A stretch of 64,000 bases of DNA, from positions 62,001 to 126,000 of the forward strand of contig JAFVTI010000029.1 in NCBI GenBank assembly GCA_017503325.1, read 5' to 3'. This document shows, one piece after another, positions 1 through 8,645 of this stretch. Each line of letters opens with the position of its first letter. The stretch's first letter is position 1. Source of the stretch: Clostridia bacterium. Its GTDB lineage: Bacteria > Bacillota > Clostridia > Oscillospirales > CAG-272. Under the pieces are notes generated by a model that was given only the letters and a program-made list of their open reading frames with translations, did no database searches and had not been told where the DNA came from. The position numbers and the translations under genes are program-made.

Positions 1-114
1 CTGGAGATTGACCAGGTTAAGAGCATGCTGGACGACGCTTCCATCATCGCTGACATCCAGGTCAAGAAGGCTATGGATATCGTAAAGGAATCCGCAGTTG
101 CTAAGGCTGAGTAA
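1..114 (+). CDS. tig: Trigger factor, C-terminal end (partial)
   Basis: The window opens inside a reading frame of 37 codons ending at TAA 112-114, with a helical, charged tail (..[17 protein letters not shown]). Its sequence resembles the C-terminus of trigger factor, the ribosome-bound peptidyl-prolyl isomerase and chaperone. The call rests mainly on context: tig, clpP, clpX is a very common order in bacteria, and clpP starts 48 bp downstream. The fragment alone is too short to prove the family. Confidence 0.68.
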   Translation: MEIDQVKSMLDDASIIADIQVKKAMDIVKESAVAKAE

Positions 115-161
115 ATTCAACTCTCGCACTTCCCTATTATTTTAGAAACGAGGTAAAAACG

Positions 162-779
162 ATGTATTATCCGCAATATCCGAGAGATGCCCTTGTTCCT
201 ACCGTCATCGAGCAGACCGGCAGAGGCGAAAGAGCGTATGATATCTTTTCCCGCCTGCTTAATGACAGAATCATTTTCTTGTCTGACGAGGTAAATGATG
301 CAACCGCTTCTCTTGTCGTTGCTCAGATGCTTTTCCTCGAATCTCAGGACCCCGATAAGGATATTTATTTCTACATCAATAGCCCCGGCGGTTCTGTGAC
401 TGCAGGTATGGCTATCTATGACACCATGAAATTTATCCGCTGTGACGTATCTACCATCTGCATCGGTCTTGCTGCAAGCATGGGCGCGTTCCTGCTCTCC
501 GCAGGTACTAAGGGTAAGAGAATTGCCCTGCCCCACAGCGAAATCATGATCCACCAGCCCAGCGGTGGCGCAAGAGGTCAGGCAAGTGATATCAAGATCC
601 AGGCCGATCTGATCCTTCGCACCCGTAAGACACTCAACGAGCTGCTTGCCGAGCATACGGGCCAGTCTGTTGAGCAGATCGAAAAGGATACCGAAAGAGA
701 CCATTTCATGACCGCAGAGGAAGCACTGGCATACGGTATCGTTGACCAGGTCAAGGCTTGCCGCGGCGATATCAAGTGA
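162..779 (+). CDS. clpP: ATP-dependent Clp protease proteolytic subunit ClpP
   Basis: ClpP is the serine peptidase subunit that forms a double heptameric chamber and degrades proteins unfolded by ClpX in the cytoplasm. The 205-residue product has the usual length. The catalytic triad is visible: Ser106 in AASMGAF, His131 in MIHQPSG and Asp180 in TERDHF, with the spacings expected of the family. The oxyanion region SPGGSV lies near residues 74-79. The start is supported by an upstream GAGGT. It sits between tig and clpX on the same strand with short gaps, so the three are probably co-transcribed. Confidence 0.98.
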   Translation: MYYPQYPRDALVPTVIEQTGRGERAYDIFSRLLNDRIIFLSDEVNDATASLVVAQMLFLESQDPDKDIYFYINSPGGSVTAGMAIYDTMKFIRCDVSTICIGLAASMGAFLLSAGTKGKRIALPHSEIMIHQPSGGARGQASDIKIQADLILRTRKTLNELLAEHTGQSVEQIEKDTERDHFMTAEEALAYGIVDQVKACRGDIK

Positions 780-789
780 GGTAAATTGC

Positions 790-2139
790 ATGGCCAATAC
801 CCATAACGGTTCCCGCAAAGGCGGCAACGGGGATGCTCCCTTTTGCAGCTTTTGCGGCAGACATGAGAGTCAAGTCAATTTCTTGATCTCCTCGCCTACC
901 GGCGCATATATCTGTGATTTCTGCGTTGAGGCTTGCAGCGAATCGATTGAGAGCACTATGGCTCCCTCGATTGATCTTGGAAAACTCTCCATGGCAACAC
1001 TGCCAAAGCCCATGGACATCAAGCGTGCGCTTGACGAATACGTCATCGGCCAGGACGATGCTAAAATTGCTTTGTCCGTGTCGGTGTACAACCACTATAA
1101 GAGAGTTCTTTCCAAAAACGAAAAGCCAAGAGGCCGCAGAAAGAAATCACAAGAGCAGTCGCAGGATGCGGTTGAGCTGCAAAAAAGCAACGTGCTTTTG
1201 ATCGGCCCTACCGGTGTCGGTAAGACCTATCTTGCTCAGACTTTGGCCAAGACCCTGCAGGTGCCCTTCGCAATAGCCGATGCGACTACGCTGACCGAAG
1301 CGGGTTACGTTGGTGAGGACGTTGAGAACATTCTGCTTCGTCTGATCCAGGCTGCTGACTATGACGTAGAGCTCGCAGAGCACGGTATCATCTATATCGA
1401 CGAGATCGATAAGATCTCCAGAAAAAGCGAAAACAGATCGATCACACGTGATGTTTCCGGCGAGGGTGTCCAGCAGGCACTGCTCAAGATTCTTGAAGGC
1501 ACCGTTGCAAACGTGCCCCCACAGGGTGGCCGTAAGCATCCCAACCAGGAGTTCATCAAGATCAACACCGAAAATATTCTCTTTATCTGCGGCGGTGCTT
1601 TCGACGGATTGGAAGGCATTATTGAAAAGAGACGCGGCAACCAGGCCATCGGCTTCTGCGCTGATATTCAAAAAAAGACAGAAAGACGCGACAGCGGCAT
1701 TTACCGTGACGTCACACCCCACGATATTGTCAAGTACGGTCTGATCCCCGAGCTGATCGGAAGACTTCCCGTCATTGTTGCTTTGAATGATCTTGACAAG
1801 GATGCGCTGCTGCGTATCATCAAGGAGCCCAAATCGGCGTTGCTGAAGCAATACGTTAAGCTCTTTGATATGGACAACGTCAAGTTGACGCTGACCGATG
1901 ATGCACTTGAAGCGATTGCAGAGCTTGCCATCAAGCGCAATACCGGCGCACGCGGTCTTCGTTCCATCATGGAGAATATCATGATGAAAACCATGTTTGA
2001 AATTCCCTCTCGTGACGACGTTGCAGAGGTCATCATTCATCGCGACTGCGTAGAGGTTGGCGCGCTGCCCGAGTTGGTGATCCGCACCGAGCAAATCGAG
2101 GCACAAAACGACACGTTACTGCTTGAGAATCAAGAATAA
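790..2139 (+). CDS. clpX: ATP-dependent Clp protease ATP-binding subunit ClpX
   Basis: ClpX is a hexameric AAA+ unfoldase that feeds tagged substrates to ClpP. The 449-residue product starts with a zinc-binding domain (Cys19, Cys22, Cys42, Cys45). It then shows Walker A GPTGVGKT near residues 139-146, the pore loop GYVG, Walker B IIYIDEID, the RKH loop (GGRKHP) and the AAA+ lid. ATG 790 is preferred over an in-frame start at 742 because GAGGT, overlapping the clpP stop, lies just before it, and because an upstream start would add unrelated residues before the zinc domain. An intrinsic terminator follows directly. Confidence 0.98.
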   Translation: MANTHNGSRKGGNGDAPFCSFCGRHESQVNFLISSPTGAYICDFCVEACSESIESTMAPSIDLGKLSMATLPKPMDIKRALDEYVIGQDDAKIALSVSVYNHYKRVLSKNEKPRGRRKKSQEQSQDAVELQKSNVLLIGPTGVGKTYLAQTLAKTLQVPFAIADATTLTEAGYVGEDVENILLRLIQAADYDVELAEHGIIYIDEIDKISRKSENRSITRDVSGEGVQQALLKILEGTVANVPPQGGRKHPNQEFIKINTENILFICGGAFDGLEGIIEKRRGNQAIGFCADIQKKTERRDSGIYRDVTPHDIVKYGLIPELIGRLPVIVALNDLDKDALLRIIKEPKSALLKQYVKLFDMDNVKLTLTDDALEAIAELAIKRNTGARGLRSIMENIMMKTMFEIPSRDDVAEVIIHRDCVEVGALPELVIRTEQIEAQNDTLLLENQE

Positions 2140-2143
2140 TGAA

Positions 2144-2175
2144 AGGATCCGCACCTTGAAGGTGCGGATCTTTGT
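2144..2175. terminator. Bidirectional intrinsic terminator after clpX
   Basis: A 10-bp perfect stem (GATCCGCACC, loop TTGAA, GGTGCGGATC), flanked by AAA on the left and TTTGTTT on the right, lies between the converging clpX and the Cys-rich gene, so it can serve both. Confidence 0.85.
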
Positions 2176-3000
2176 TTATGAGCAACCGCAATTCCCTGTT
2201 CGGTCTGCCTTGAGCTCTCCGCAATATCCGGGAGGACAAAACTCAGCCGTCGGGAAAGGCATATGACGGAATACACTGCAGGGATCAGAAGAATCGTTGC
2301 TGACACATTCCTTATCCGGTACGCAGTACTCGGTAGCATGCACAAGATACTGTGCGGGTCTGACCAGACGAATGACTGAGAAGAGCCCGAAGGATACAGC
2401 AAGGTATCTGCGGTAGTTATCGTCATCGCCCAGATACTGACCAAGATCGGGGCATACGTTCTCGGGAACGTCACAAGGACAACAACAGCAGGTGCAGCAT
2501 TCCTCTACGTGCTCTACGACCTTTACACCAAGCACGATGGGGTCAACTACCTCGATAATGGCCTGAGGCACGTTCTTTTCGCCGCAAACAGCAACGGGTG
2601 TTGCGCAGAAATCATTGCTGCACTTACCGGATTTGAAGATATTGACATTGCTCTCGCTGCCGTATAATACAACGGACTTTTCAAGCACGGCGATCCCCTG
2701 GAATTCCTGAGATCTACCGTTAATGCACGCTTCAAAGACGATCTGAATATAGAAGCGAATGGTTACCGTATAAAAGCCCCTGTTGAACTGAACGGGTTCA
2801 ATATTGATATGTGTCCAACGGATCTCGGCGCACTTTACACGAACGTTAGTGGTATGCTCAATGACTTCCTGACCGAAGTCGGTCAAGAAGACGCGTACGT
2901 TTTCAAAGCAATCGCGGTCTCTGCAAGAGTCCAGGATGCGATTGGTTTCAATACACACCGTTTCCTTGCAGGCATTGCTCGTAAATCTGTTTTCAGACAT
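2176..3000 (-). CDS. Conserved cysteine-rich clostridial protein of unknown function
   Basis: This 274-residue protein has no signal peptide or membrane segment. It opens with a Cys-rich part (SNACKETVCIETNRILDSC) and has a beta-rich middle. Residues about 180-190 hold a dense cluster (ECCTCCCCPC), and the tail ends CPPGYCGE..GNCGCS. From memory, similar proteins beginning CKETVCI..RILDSCRD occur widely in spore-forming Clostridia without a known role. A spore-coat or metal-binding role is possible but not shown. AGGAGG lies 6 bp before ATG 3000. Confidence 0.7.
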   Translation of the reverse strand: MSENRFTSNACKETVCIETNRILDSCRDRDCFENVRVFLTDFGQEVIEHTTNVRVKCAEIRWTHINIEPVQFNRGFYTVTIRFYIQIVFEACINGRSQEFQGIAVLEKSVVLYGSESNVNIFKSGKCSNDFCATPVAVCGEKNVPQAIIEVVDPIVLGVKVVEHVEECCTCCCCPCDVPENVCPDLGQYLGDDDNYRRYLAVSFGLFSVIRLVRPAQYLVHATEYCVPDKECVSNDSSDPCSVFRHMPFPTAEFCPPGYCGELKADRTGNCGCS

Positions 3001-3103
3001 GGTAACACCTCCTAAAGATCAGAAGCAAATGGCTTCTTCTCTAATATGGTATGCAACGTTGACGGCATCTGACATCAATAAACAAAAATATTTTGCATAC
3101 GAC

Positions 3104-3130
3104 AAAACCACCGCAAAATGCGGTGGTTTT
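3104..3130 (-). terminator. Intrinsic terminator
   Basis: An 11-bp perfect stem (AAAACCACCGC, loop AAAAT, GCGGTGGTTTT) lies just past the stop of the leftward membrane-protein gene and separates it from the Cys-rich gene. Confidence 0.8.
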
Positions 3131-3137
3131 GCTATTA

Positions 3138-3917
3138 TCATTGCGTTTTAGGCATCTTTTCGTCGTATTTCATCATAATGAACATCATAATGCAATAGCA
3201 GATACACGCAAGAACTGCATTAAGCAGCAAATAGATGATCTGCATCCCAAGCCCTTCCACGTACTCAAACTTCAGCAGTGAAAGGATATCAATATAAATA
3301 TATTGGAAATAAAACGTCAACCAATAGATCATTGCCGTTGAAAAAATACCGAGCTGAACAGGGTTCTTGAAGCCGATAAAGGAGCTGAGCGGAAAAGCGA
3401 TTGAACGCTCGTCCTGCGTCTCTTTTCCAAGGATTTTTGCTTTTGCATTGTATTCCTTACGCTTTGCTTCCCTGCTTTTGAACAGCTTCGCCGTGATCAA
3501 ACCTATCAAGAAGATTCTCAGACAGTCAAGCGCGACGAACAGCACAAGATCCTCAAAGATACGTACGATCAGATCCTGAACCGATTCCGGAAGCGTATTG
3601 GGAAACACCAGCCAACCAATGCAAAGGATTGCAACGTAATGGAATACCGTGATACAGAAATATGCTGCATAAACGGTGGTCAGGCTTTTTGCGCCAAACA
3701 GATAAATCCCGTAAATGATCACGGATGCAGAAATAGCGTAAGCAAAAATATCCACGATCGTGATTGCGATATCCAATATTTGTACGACAGGGGTATCCAT
3801 ATAAAGAACGTTACTGCTAAGCAACATAGAGCCTGACAGCATCCCTATCAGTAAAAGCATCAGCCCGCCGTAGCCTAACAGCAGGTTTGTCAGTAATTTC
3901 TTTTTATATAATATCAT
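3138..3917 (-). CDS. Integral membrane protein of unknown function
   Basis: The product has about 259 residues and roughly six hydrophobic segments: GGLMLLLIGMLSG near the N-terminus, two around residues 50-80 and 85-110, one near 130, and a pair in the last 80 residues. A charged cytoplasmic stretch rich in Lys and Glu lies at about 150-170. I do not recognise the family. ATG 3917 is chosen over a TTG at 3923 because AAAGGG stands 9 bp before the ATG and almost touches the TTG. TGCTATACT, an extended -10 box, lies upstream at about 3950. Confidence 0.65.
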   Translation of the reverse strand: MILYKKKLLTNLLLGYGGLMLLLIGMLSGSMLLSSNVLYMDTPVVQILDIAITIVDIFAYAISASVIIYGIYLFGAKSLTTVYAAYFCITVFHYVAILCIGWLVFPNTLPESVQDLIVRIFEDLVLFVALDCLRIFLIGLITAKLFKSREAKRKEYNAKAKILGKETQDERSIAFPLSSFIGFKNPVQLGIFSTAMIYWLTFYFQYIYIDILSLLKFEYVEGLGMQIIYLLLNAVLACICYCIMMFIMMKYDEKMPKTQ

Positions 3918-4060
3918 TTCCAAGTTCCCTTTCCGTCATATGTAAACAGTATAGCACAAATAGCTCGGAAATGCTATCTCTAATTGTAAATTATTTATCT
4001 TTGCGCATCATTTTCTCAGCTTTGGCATATGATGTATTGAAAAATATAAAGGAGTCGGAC

Positions 4061-4480
4061 ATGCACACTGTTTTAGGCGTTGGAAAACAAAGGATTATCT
4101 ATTTGAATTCGCAAAAATCAAAGCAAGTAAATGAACTGTTTGAGAGAATTGCCAAATTCTACCGCATGAAGCATGAATTGGGATATCCGGATATCTGTGA
4201 AATGCATCGTAAAAGCAGCTTGCTGTTTTCCGATGATACAAGCTTGCTCAAAAGCAACGACGTATGCGTGAGCATCGACGATCGACCTCTCGGAATTTAC
4301 GTGGGAGATCATGCATATCACAAAAGAATTGCGCAAAAAATCAGTCACATGGCGGGGATCGAACTGTTTGTTATGAACGACATTACTCATATCAACATCG
4401 GCATTGGCGGATTACTTGGCAAAGCTGAGATATATATGATATTAAAGGATGCTTTGCTTGAATTGCCGGTGTTAATATAA
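4061..4480 (+). CDS. Hypothetical protein, 139 residues
   Basis: The reading frame starts at ATG 4061 with AAAGGAG 7 bp upstream and encodes 139 residues. There is no signal peptide, and hydrophobicity is moderate. The final third (MNDITHINIGIGGLLGKAEIYMILKDALLELP) has a Gly-rich turn between two hydrophobic strands. I do not recognise a family. The gene is divergent from the membrane protein at 3138-3917 and ends at a strong bidirectional terminator, so it is probably a single-gene unit. The open frame extends upstream to 3887, but no ribosome site supports that start. Confidence 0.6.
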   Translation: MHTVLGVGKQRIIYLNSQKSKQVNELFERIAKFYRMKHELGYPDICEMHRKSSLLFSDDTSLLKSNDVCVSIDDRPLGIYVGDHAYHKRIAQKISHMAGIELFVMNDITHINIGIGGLLGKAEIYMILKDALLELPVLI

Positions 4481-4505
4481 ACAATAACTGAAAAAGAGAG
4501 ATCAG

Positions 4506-4543
4506 AAAGAACAAGGGGACGCGTTGCGTTCCCCTTGTTCTTT
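4506..4543. terminator. Bidirectional intrinsic terminator
   Basis: A 14-bp perfect stem (AAAGAACAAGGGGA / TCCCCTTGTTCTTT) with a 10-nt loop lies between the converging genes ending at 4480 and 4569. Confidence 0.88.
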
Positions 4544-4568
4544 ATAGTTTATATCGGGTATAACCGGT

Positions 4569-5654
4569 TTATTTATCCTGTGAATCCGTATTTTTCTCAG
4601 TAATTCTCTTTTCAATATTGCTCAGATCAAGTATCTTGTATTCATCCAGTTTCTTCTTGTTATATTCCTTGGTAAAATACTTGATCATTTCCGTCATTTC
4701 TTTGTTGTAATCCCAAAGCTCGATATTCTCGTAAGCGTCGAAATAGATATGCTTTGATTTATCGATCAACTCATCTATGCCATCGGTCTTGCCCAAGCGG
4801 AATATGCATGTCGCAATATCCAGCAGTGTCATGGCATGATTTGCGTGAGTACCGCCAATCAGATAGGCGTCGTACCCCTGCTTGTCGGGATCCATAAACC
4901 GCTCGATCACGTCCACGCTTTCTTGAAAATGGATCATAGCGTTTTCGTAATCTTCCATATCGAAGTAGCGATGAGCAACTTGATCACAAGCAATGAATAA
5001 TTCCTGCCATTCGATCATTCTCAGATCCTTAGCCTCTTTCATGCCCTCCTCACCCTTGATATAGCTGGCAGACATTCGCATTTTATCCGCTAACATATAG
5101 GGGTACATATACGGGAGAGTGTCAATAATCTTGACGATGTCCTCGTAATGGTCCTCCCCCTTTTCGATTTCCAAATATCTGTAAACGTGAATGATGTTCT
5201 GCTTTGTGCGACAGGTGCAAAATACGTCTTGTGAAATGCTGATAATCTGACCGCCTAACTCAAATGCCTTATTTACGATCTCATCGCCTCGATCTACGTT
5301 GTAGGCATACAGCTCCATCAGTTCGGTTTTGAGCTGAACAGAAGCAGGATAGCGTTTCAGACCATCAAGCAGAATTTGCTCTGCCTTCTCAAAATTGTTC
5401 CAGAAATACTTACCATACTCCAAGCGAATCTCCTCGATCTCCTTATCGACATTACTCACGTCGAAATCGAAGAGTTCATCAAGAGACACCTTAAAAAATG
5501 CCGCCAGCGTGGGAATCATTGTCATATCCGGATAAGATGCACCCATTTCCCACTTTGAGACAGCCTGAGCCGAAATATTAAGCGAAGCAGCCAACTTCTC
5601 TTGTGTAAGGTTCCTTGATCTGCGAAGCTCGCGGATTTTGTTACCGAGATTCAT
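4569..5654 (-). CDS. XRE-family regulator with TPR-like C-terminal region
   Basis: Residues 1-60 form a Cro/C1-type helix-turn-helix (IRELRRSRNLTQEKLAASLNI, then SAQAVSKWE). The remaining 300 residues are helical, TPR-like repeats with paired aromatic and acidic residues (YPASVQLKTELMELYAYN). This layout is common in clostridial regulators that sense a peptide or metabolic signal through the repeats. The target is unknown. AAAGGAGA precedes ATG 5654, and a strong promoter lies at 5700-5728. A second regulator of the same layout is encoded at 26028-27182. Confidence 0.85.
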   Translation of the reverse strand: MNLGNKIRELRRSRNLTQEKLAASLNISAQAVSKWEMGASYPDMTMIPTLAAFFKVSLDELFDFDVSNVDKEIEEIRLEYGKYFWNNFEKAEQILLDGLKRYPASVQLKTELMELYAYNVDRGDEIVNKAFELGGQIISISQDVFCTCRTKQNIIHVYRYLEIEKGEDHYEDIVKIIDTLPYMYPYMLADKMRMSASYIKGEEGMKEAKDLRMIEWQELFIACDQVAHRYFDMEDYENAMIHFQESVDVIERFMDPDKQGYDAYLIGGTHANHAMTLLDIATCIFRLGKTDGIDELIDKSKHIYFDAYENIELWDYNKEMTEMIKYFTKEYNKKKLDEYKILDLSNIEKRITEKNTDSQDK

Positions 5655-5699
5655 ATACGTTCTCCTTTGATTGATATCGGAGGCGCCTTCCGTGATTCT

Positions 5700-5728
5700 A
5701 TTATATCATGCTAGGAGTACAAAGTCAA
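5700..5728 (-). promoter_or_regulatory. Promoter of the XRE-TPR gene
   Basis: On the minus strand TTGACT (5723-5728), a 17-bp spacer and TATAAT (5700-5705) form a near-consensus vegetative promoter 45 bp before the start codon. Confidence 0.8.
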
Positions 5729-5799
5729 ACATCTCATTTTTGAAAGATTTTAACTGTTGGTTGGTGCGGTTGAAATAGTCTTAGCATTTTTTACAATGA

Positions 5800-5919
5800 G
5801 GGGGCTCAGAACCCGAATTTGCGAATGTTACGCAGTTTTATTTTCAACTCAACCGCGCAAATGTAACCGTACACCGCGTTGCGGTGTACGGTGGGGTTCT
5901 GAGCCGGTATGGCTGTTGC
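5800..5919. repeat. Structured direct repeat, copy 1
   Basis: About 120 bp, repeated 131 bp downstream with roughly 15 differences. It is bounded by a long inverted pair (GGCTCAGAACCC near the left end, GGGTTCTGAGCC near the right) and holds a perfect inner hairpin (GTACACCGC, GTT, GCGGTGTAC). The segments TTTGCG/CGCAAA and GTTAC/GTAAC can pair in crossing order. No convincing reading frame is present. Its nature (small mobile repeat, structured RNA or tRNA-derived element) is unresolved. Confidence 0.75.
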
Positions 5920-5930
5920 TTAAATGATGC

Positions 5931-6050
5931 GGGGGCTCAGAACCCGTATTTGCGGATATTACGCAGTTTTATTTTTTAGTCATCCGCGCAAATGTAACCG
6001 TACACCGCGTTGCGGTGCACGGTGGGGTTCTGATCCGGTACGGCTTCAGC
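5931..6050. repeat. Structured direct repeat, copy 2
   Basis: The second copy of the repeat at 5800-5919 has the same length and the same conserved blocks. The outer pair has one mismatch (GATCC in place of GAGCC) and the inner hairpin has one (GGTGCAC in place of GGTGTAC). It ends just before the tRNA terminator. Confidence 0.75.
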
Positions 6051-6052
6051 AT

Positions 6053-6093
6053 AAAAGAATAAAGGGTATGCATCGCATACCCTTTATTCTTTT
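6053..6093 (-). terminator. Terminator of the tRNA-Val gene
   Basis: A 19-bp perfect stem with loop ATC (AAAGGGTATGC / GCATACCCTTT at its core, extended by AAAAGAAT / ATTCTTTT) lies immediately 3' of the tRNA on the minus strand. Confidence 0.85.
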
Positions 6094-6094
6094 A

Positions 6095-6171
6095 TGGTGG
6101 AGACGAGGGGGCTCGAACCCATGACCTCACGGATGTGAACCGTGCGCTCTGACCAACTGAGCTACGCCTCC
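6095..6171 (-). tRNA. tRNA-Val (anticodon CAC)
   Basis: The minus strand folds as a cloverleaf. The acceptor stem is GGAGGCG/CGTCTCC, the D stem GCTC/GAGC, and the anticodon stem CACGG/CCGTG with loop TTCACAT, giving anticodon CAC. The T arm has loop TTCGAGC and one mismatch in its stem. The ACCA end is encoded at 6095-6098. A consensus promoter lies upstream and a strong terminator downstream, so the gene is a single transcription unit. Confidence 0.92.
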
Positions 6172-6182
6172 GAACGCTTGGT

Positions 6183-6211
6183 ATTATATCACAAATACCG
6201 GCGTTTTGCAA
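6183..6211 (-). promoter_or_regulatory. Promoter of tRNA-Val
   Basis: On the minus strand TTGCAA (6206-6211), a 17-bp spacer and TATAAT (6183-6188) end 12 bp before the mature tRNA 5' end. Confidence 0.82.
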
Positions 6212-6239
6212 CCCCTTTTTGAAAAATTTTCAAAATAAT

Positions 6240-6638
6240 TTATTTGGAAAACAGTTCGGGATTATATCTGTAAATATCCTGTGCATCAATGTCTACACTC
6301 GGAATAATGATGGGCAATATTCCCGTAGTAGAAGAAATCGTAGATACTGCGGCTCTTGCAAAGGGATACAGTTGCTTGAAGGATTCCTTATGCAAAAGCT
6401 CCTTATCCTGCTCGGCGACGATCTCAAATATGCCTACCATGGTCATATCCACAGTCAAGGTATCCGGATTCTCCTGATCTGTCACCAGGATCTTCATTTC
6501 TCCTCTGCAGGTATGATTGTTTGCAAACTTTACCTGATAAGTATACTTTGTTTCCAGCTTGGATTTCCCCGTCGCAGTTGCGTGATTCTGAAATTTCAGA
6601 TCGGTAATACGGTACGTTTTCAAGATAAGTGCGTTCAT
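6240..6638 (-). CDS. SecB-like protein-export chaperone domain protein
   Basis: The product has about 132 residues. The C-terminal half resembles the SecB fold. LYPFARAAVSTISSTTG followed by a hydrophobic ILPIIIPSVDID stretch parallels the conserved LFPYAR..GTFPQL..PVNF block of SecB. The N-terminal half has alternating beta strands and a Gly-Glu turn typical of the family. SecB holds preproteins unfolded for SecA. In Gram-positives SecB-like proteins are scattered and their partners mostly unknown. ATG 6638 is chosen because GGAG stands 7 bp upstream of it and overlaps the alternative ATG at 6650. Confidence 0.72.
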   Translation of the reverse strand: MNALILKTYRITDLKFQNHATATGKSKLETKYTYQVKFANNHTCRGEMKILVTDQENPDTLTVDMTMVGIFEIVAEQDKELLHKESFKQLYPFARAAVSTISSTTGILPIIIPSVDIDAQDIYRYNPELFSK

Positions 6639-6677
6639 AATAATCTCCATGCCGTTACGTCGGCTCTGATCGTGATG

Positions 6678-6703
6678 AAAAAAGAGGCCGAGGCCTCTTT
6701 TTT
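6678..6703 (-). terminator. Intrinsic terminator
   Basis: GAGGCC / GGCCTC with A6 and T6 flanks makes a tight hairpin just downstream of the leftward P-loop gene (stop 6726) and separates it from the SecB-like gene. Confidence 0.75.
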
Positions 6704-6725
6704 CATAAAGACGTTGTGTATATAA

Positions 6726-7133
6726 TTACAGATACTTCTTGATGGTGTCGGAAGCCTCTTCTACAGGAAGCGAAGAAGTCATGACAACGTTAACGTTCAT
6801 CTTGGAGCAGAGCTCGTCAACAGCAAGAACCATCTTCTCAAAAGCAGCGCGGTCCTCGTTGCAGATCTTCAGAGCGGAATCTACAAACAGATCGGAAACG
6901 TCATGGTTGCTTGCGAGAATGCCGGCGATAAAGCCGTACAGAGCCTCAGCATCGAATACCAGATATTCGTTGGTATTGATCAGTCTTGCCTGGTACTTGA
7001 TGTCGTATCTCAGTTTCACACCCTTTTCAATGCAAACCACGTCACCGTGAGTCTTGGAAAGAGCGTCGTTAACCAGTTCAATCAAAGTCTTTGTTTTTCC
7101 GGTGCCTTTTACACCAATCAGCAATTTGAGCAT
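6726..7133 (-). CDS. Small P-loop ATP-binding protein
   Basis: The 135-residue product begins with a strand and a Walker A motif (GVKGTGKTKT, residues 7-16). A hydrophobic segment ending in acidic residues (MVLAVDELCSK) could be a Walker B. No other domain is present. Similar short clostridial proteins have, as I recall, been labelled twitching-motility protein PilT, but this one lacks PilT's other motifs, so that name is not adopted. A promoter at 7165-7193 and a terminator at 6678-6703 make it a single-gene unit. Confidence 0.68.
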   Translation of the reverse strand: MLKLLIGVKGTGKTKTLIELVNDALSKTHGDVVCIEKGVKLRYDIKYQARLINTNEYLVFDAEALYGFIAGILASNHDVSDLFVDSALKICNEDRAAFEKMVLAVDELCSKMNVNVVMTSSLPVEEASDTIKKYL

Positions 7134-7164
7134 GTATTTAGTCCTCCATTGTATGCTTTACTAC

Positions 7165-7193
7165 ATTATACAGTATTTTTTGAAATATTACAA
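7165..7193 (-). promoter_or_regulatory. Promoter of the P-loop gene
   Basis: On the minus strand TTGTAA (7188-7193), a 17-bp spacer and TATAAT (7165-7170). Confidence 0.75.
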
Positions 7194-7208
7194 GACCTTT
7201 TTGAAAAT

Positions 7209-8546
7209 TTATCCCAATCTTGCCTCAAGTTTTTGCTTCATTTCCTCATATCCGGGCTTTCCGAGCAACGCGAACATATTTTTCTTGTATGCCTCTACGC
7301 CGGGCTGGTCAAAGGGATTGACTCCAAGCATATATCCGGAGATCGCGCAAGCCAGCTCAAAGAAATAAATCATATAGCCCAGCGAGTATTCGCTGCGGTC
7401 CTTGACCTCGAGCAGAATGTTGGGTACACCACCGTCCACGTGTGCAAGCAGTGTTCCCTGCATTGCGGTCTTCTTAACGACGTTGAGATCCACACCGGAC
7501 AAGAAATTCAGACCGTCGACGTTTGCGGGGTCGTTCGGAATCTCGAAGGTGACGTCGCTGTTCTCAATCGAGATCACCGTCTCAAACAGATTGCGCATAC
7601 CGTCCTGAATATACTGGCCAAGAGAATGCAGGTCGGTTGAGAAAATCACGGACGCCGGGAAGATACCCTTCTGATCCTTGCCCTCGCTCTCACCGTAAAG
7701 CTGCTTCCACCATTCGTTGAACATCTGCGCATAGGTCTCATAACCAACCAGAATCTCGGTGGTCTTGCCCTTTCTGTACAGAATATTACGAATCGCTGCA
7801 TACTTGTAGCAATCGTTCTTGCAGATGCAATCATCCGAGTACGCAAGTCTTGCATCGTCAGCACCCTTCATCAGAGCGTCAATATCAATTCCGGCTACGG
7901 CAATGGGCAAAAGTCCGACCGCAGTCAGCACCGAGAATCTGCCGCCAACGTCATCCGGAACGACAAAGGTCTGATAGCCCATCTGATCAGAGAAGGCCTT
8001 GAGCGTGCCCTTTTGGCGGTCTGTGGTAACAAAGATTCTCTCCTTGGCACCTTCCACACCATACTTTTCTTCCAGCATATTACGGAATACGCGGAATGCG
8101 ACAGCAGGCTCGGTCGTGGTTCCCGACTTGGAAATGACGTTGATGCAAACGTCCTTTCCTTCACAAATGCTCAGCAGCTCTGCAATCGATGCTGCGCTGA
8201 TATTACAGCCGGCAAAATAGATATCGGGGGTGTCCTTCTTTAAGCTATTGTACAACGGAGACTTCAGATACTCAATTACAGCACGTGCACCAAGATAAGA
8301 GCCGCCAATACCAATAACGATAAATACGTCACAGGATTTCTGAATTTTTTGTGCGCAGGACTTGATTGCTGCAAACTCCTGCTTGTCGTAATCATCGGGA
8401 AGCGTGGTCCAACCCAGGAAATTGCTGCCAAGCCCTGTTCTTTCCGTCAGCATCTTGTGTGCTGCACTGACCTGGGGCTGAATTGCGGAGTATTCCTGAT
8501 CAAGGATAAAACCGTTCAAATAATTGTCATTCAGTTTGATAGCCAT
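7209..8546 (-). CDS. pgi: Glucose-6-phosphate isomerase
   Basis: This enzyme interconverts glucose 6-phosphate and fructose 6-phosphate in glycolysis. The 445-residue product has the length of the shorter Gram-positive form. The phosphate-binding motif SKSGTTTEP is present, with [12 protein letters not shown] upstream and the Lys- and Glu-bearing active-site region downstream (..[10 protein letters not shown].. near residue 370). AAAAGGCGG lies before ATG 8546. The gene has its own promoter and no partner on the same strand within an obvious operon. Confidence 0.97.
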   Translation of the reverse strand: MAIKLNDNYLNGFILDQEYSAIQPQVSAAHKMLTERTGLGSNFLGWTTLPDDYDKQEFAAIKSCAQKIQKSCDVFIVIGIGGSYLGARAVIEYLKSPLYNSLKKDTPDIYFAGCNISAASIAELLSICEGKDVCINVISKSGTTTEPAVAFRVFRNMLEEKYGVEGAKERIFVTTDRQKGTLKAFSDQMGYQTFVVPDDVGGRFSVLTAVGLLPIAVAGIDIDALMKGADDARLAYSDDCICKNDCYKYAAIRNILYRKGKTTEILVGYETYAQMFNEWWKQLYGESEGKDQKGIFPASVIFSTDLHSLGQYIQDGMRNLFETVISIENSDVTFEIPNDPANVDGLNFLSGVDLNVVKKTAMQGTLLAHVDGGVPNILLEVKDRSEYSLGYMIYFFELACAISGYMLGVNPFDQPGVEAYKKNMFALLGKPGYEEMKQKLEARLG

Positions 8547-8593
8547 TGATATACCGCCTTTTACTGATTATTCGCCGTATGGCGTCTATCAAT

Positions 8594-8622
8594 ATTATAC
8601 TCTATTTTGCTCCTTTTTTCAA
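8594..8622 (-). promoter_or_regulatory. Promoter of pgi
   Basis: On the minus strand TTGAAA (8617-8622), a 17-bp spacer and TATAAT (8594-8599), 47 bp before the pgi start codon. Confidence 0.78.
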
Positions 8623-8645
8623 GCCCCGAACGATGGTTTTTCACA

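Noticed and set aside
5800..6050. Possible CRISPR array from the direct repeats
   Set aside because: Only two copies, about 120 bp each with an 11-bp gap and internal structure; no cas genes nearby.
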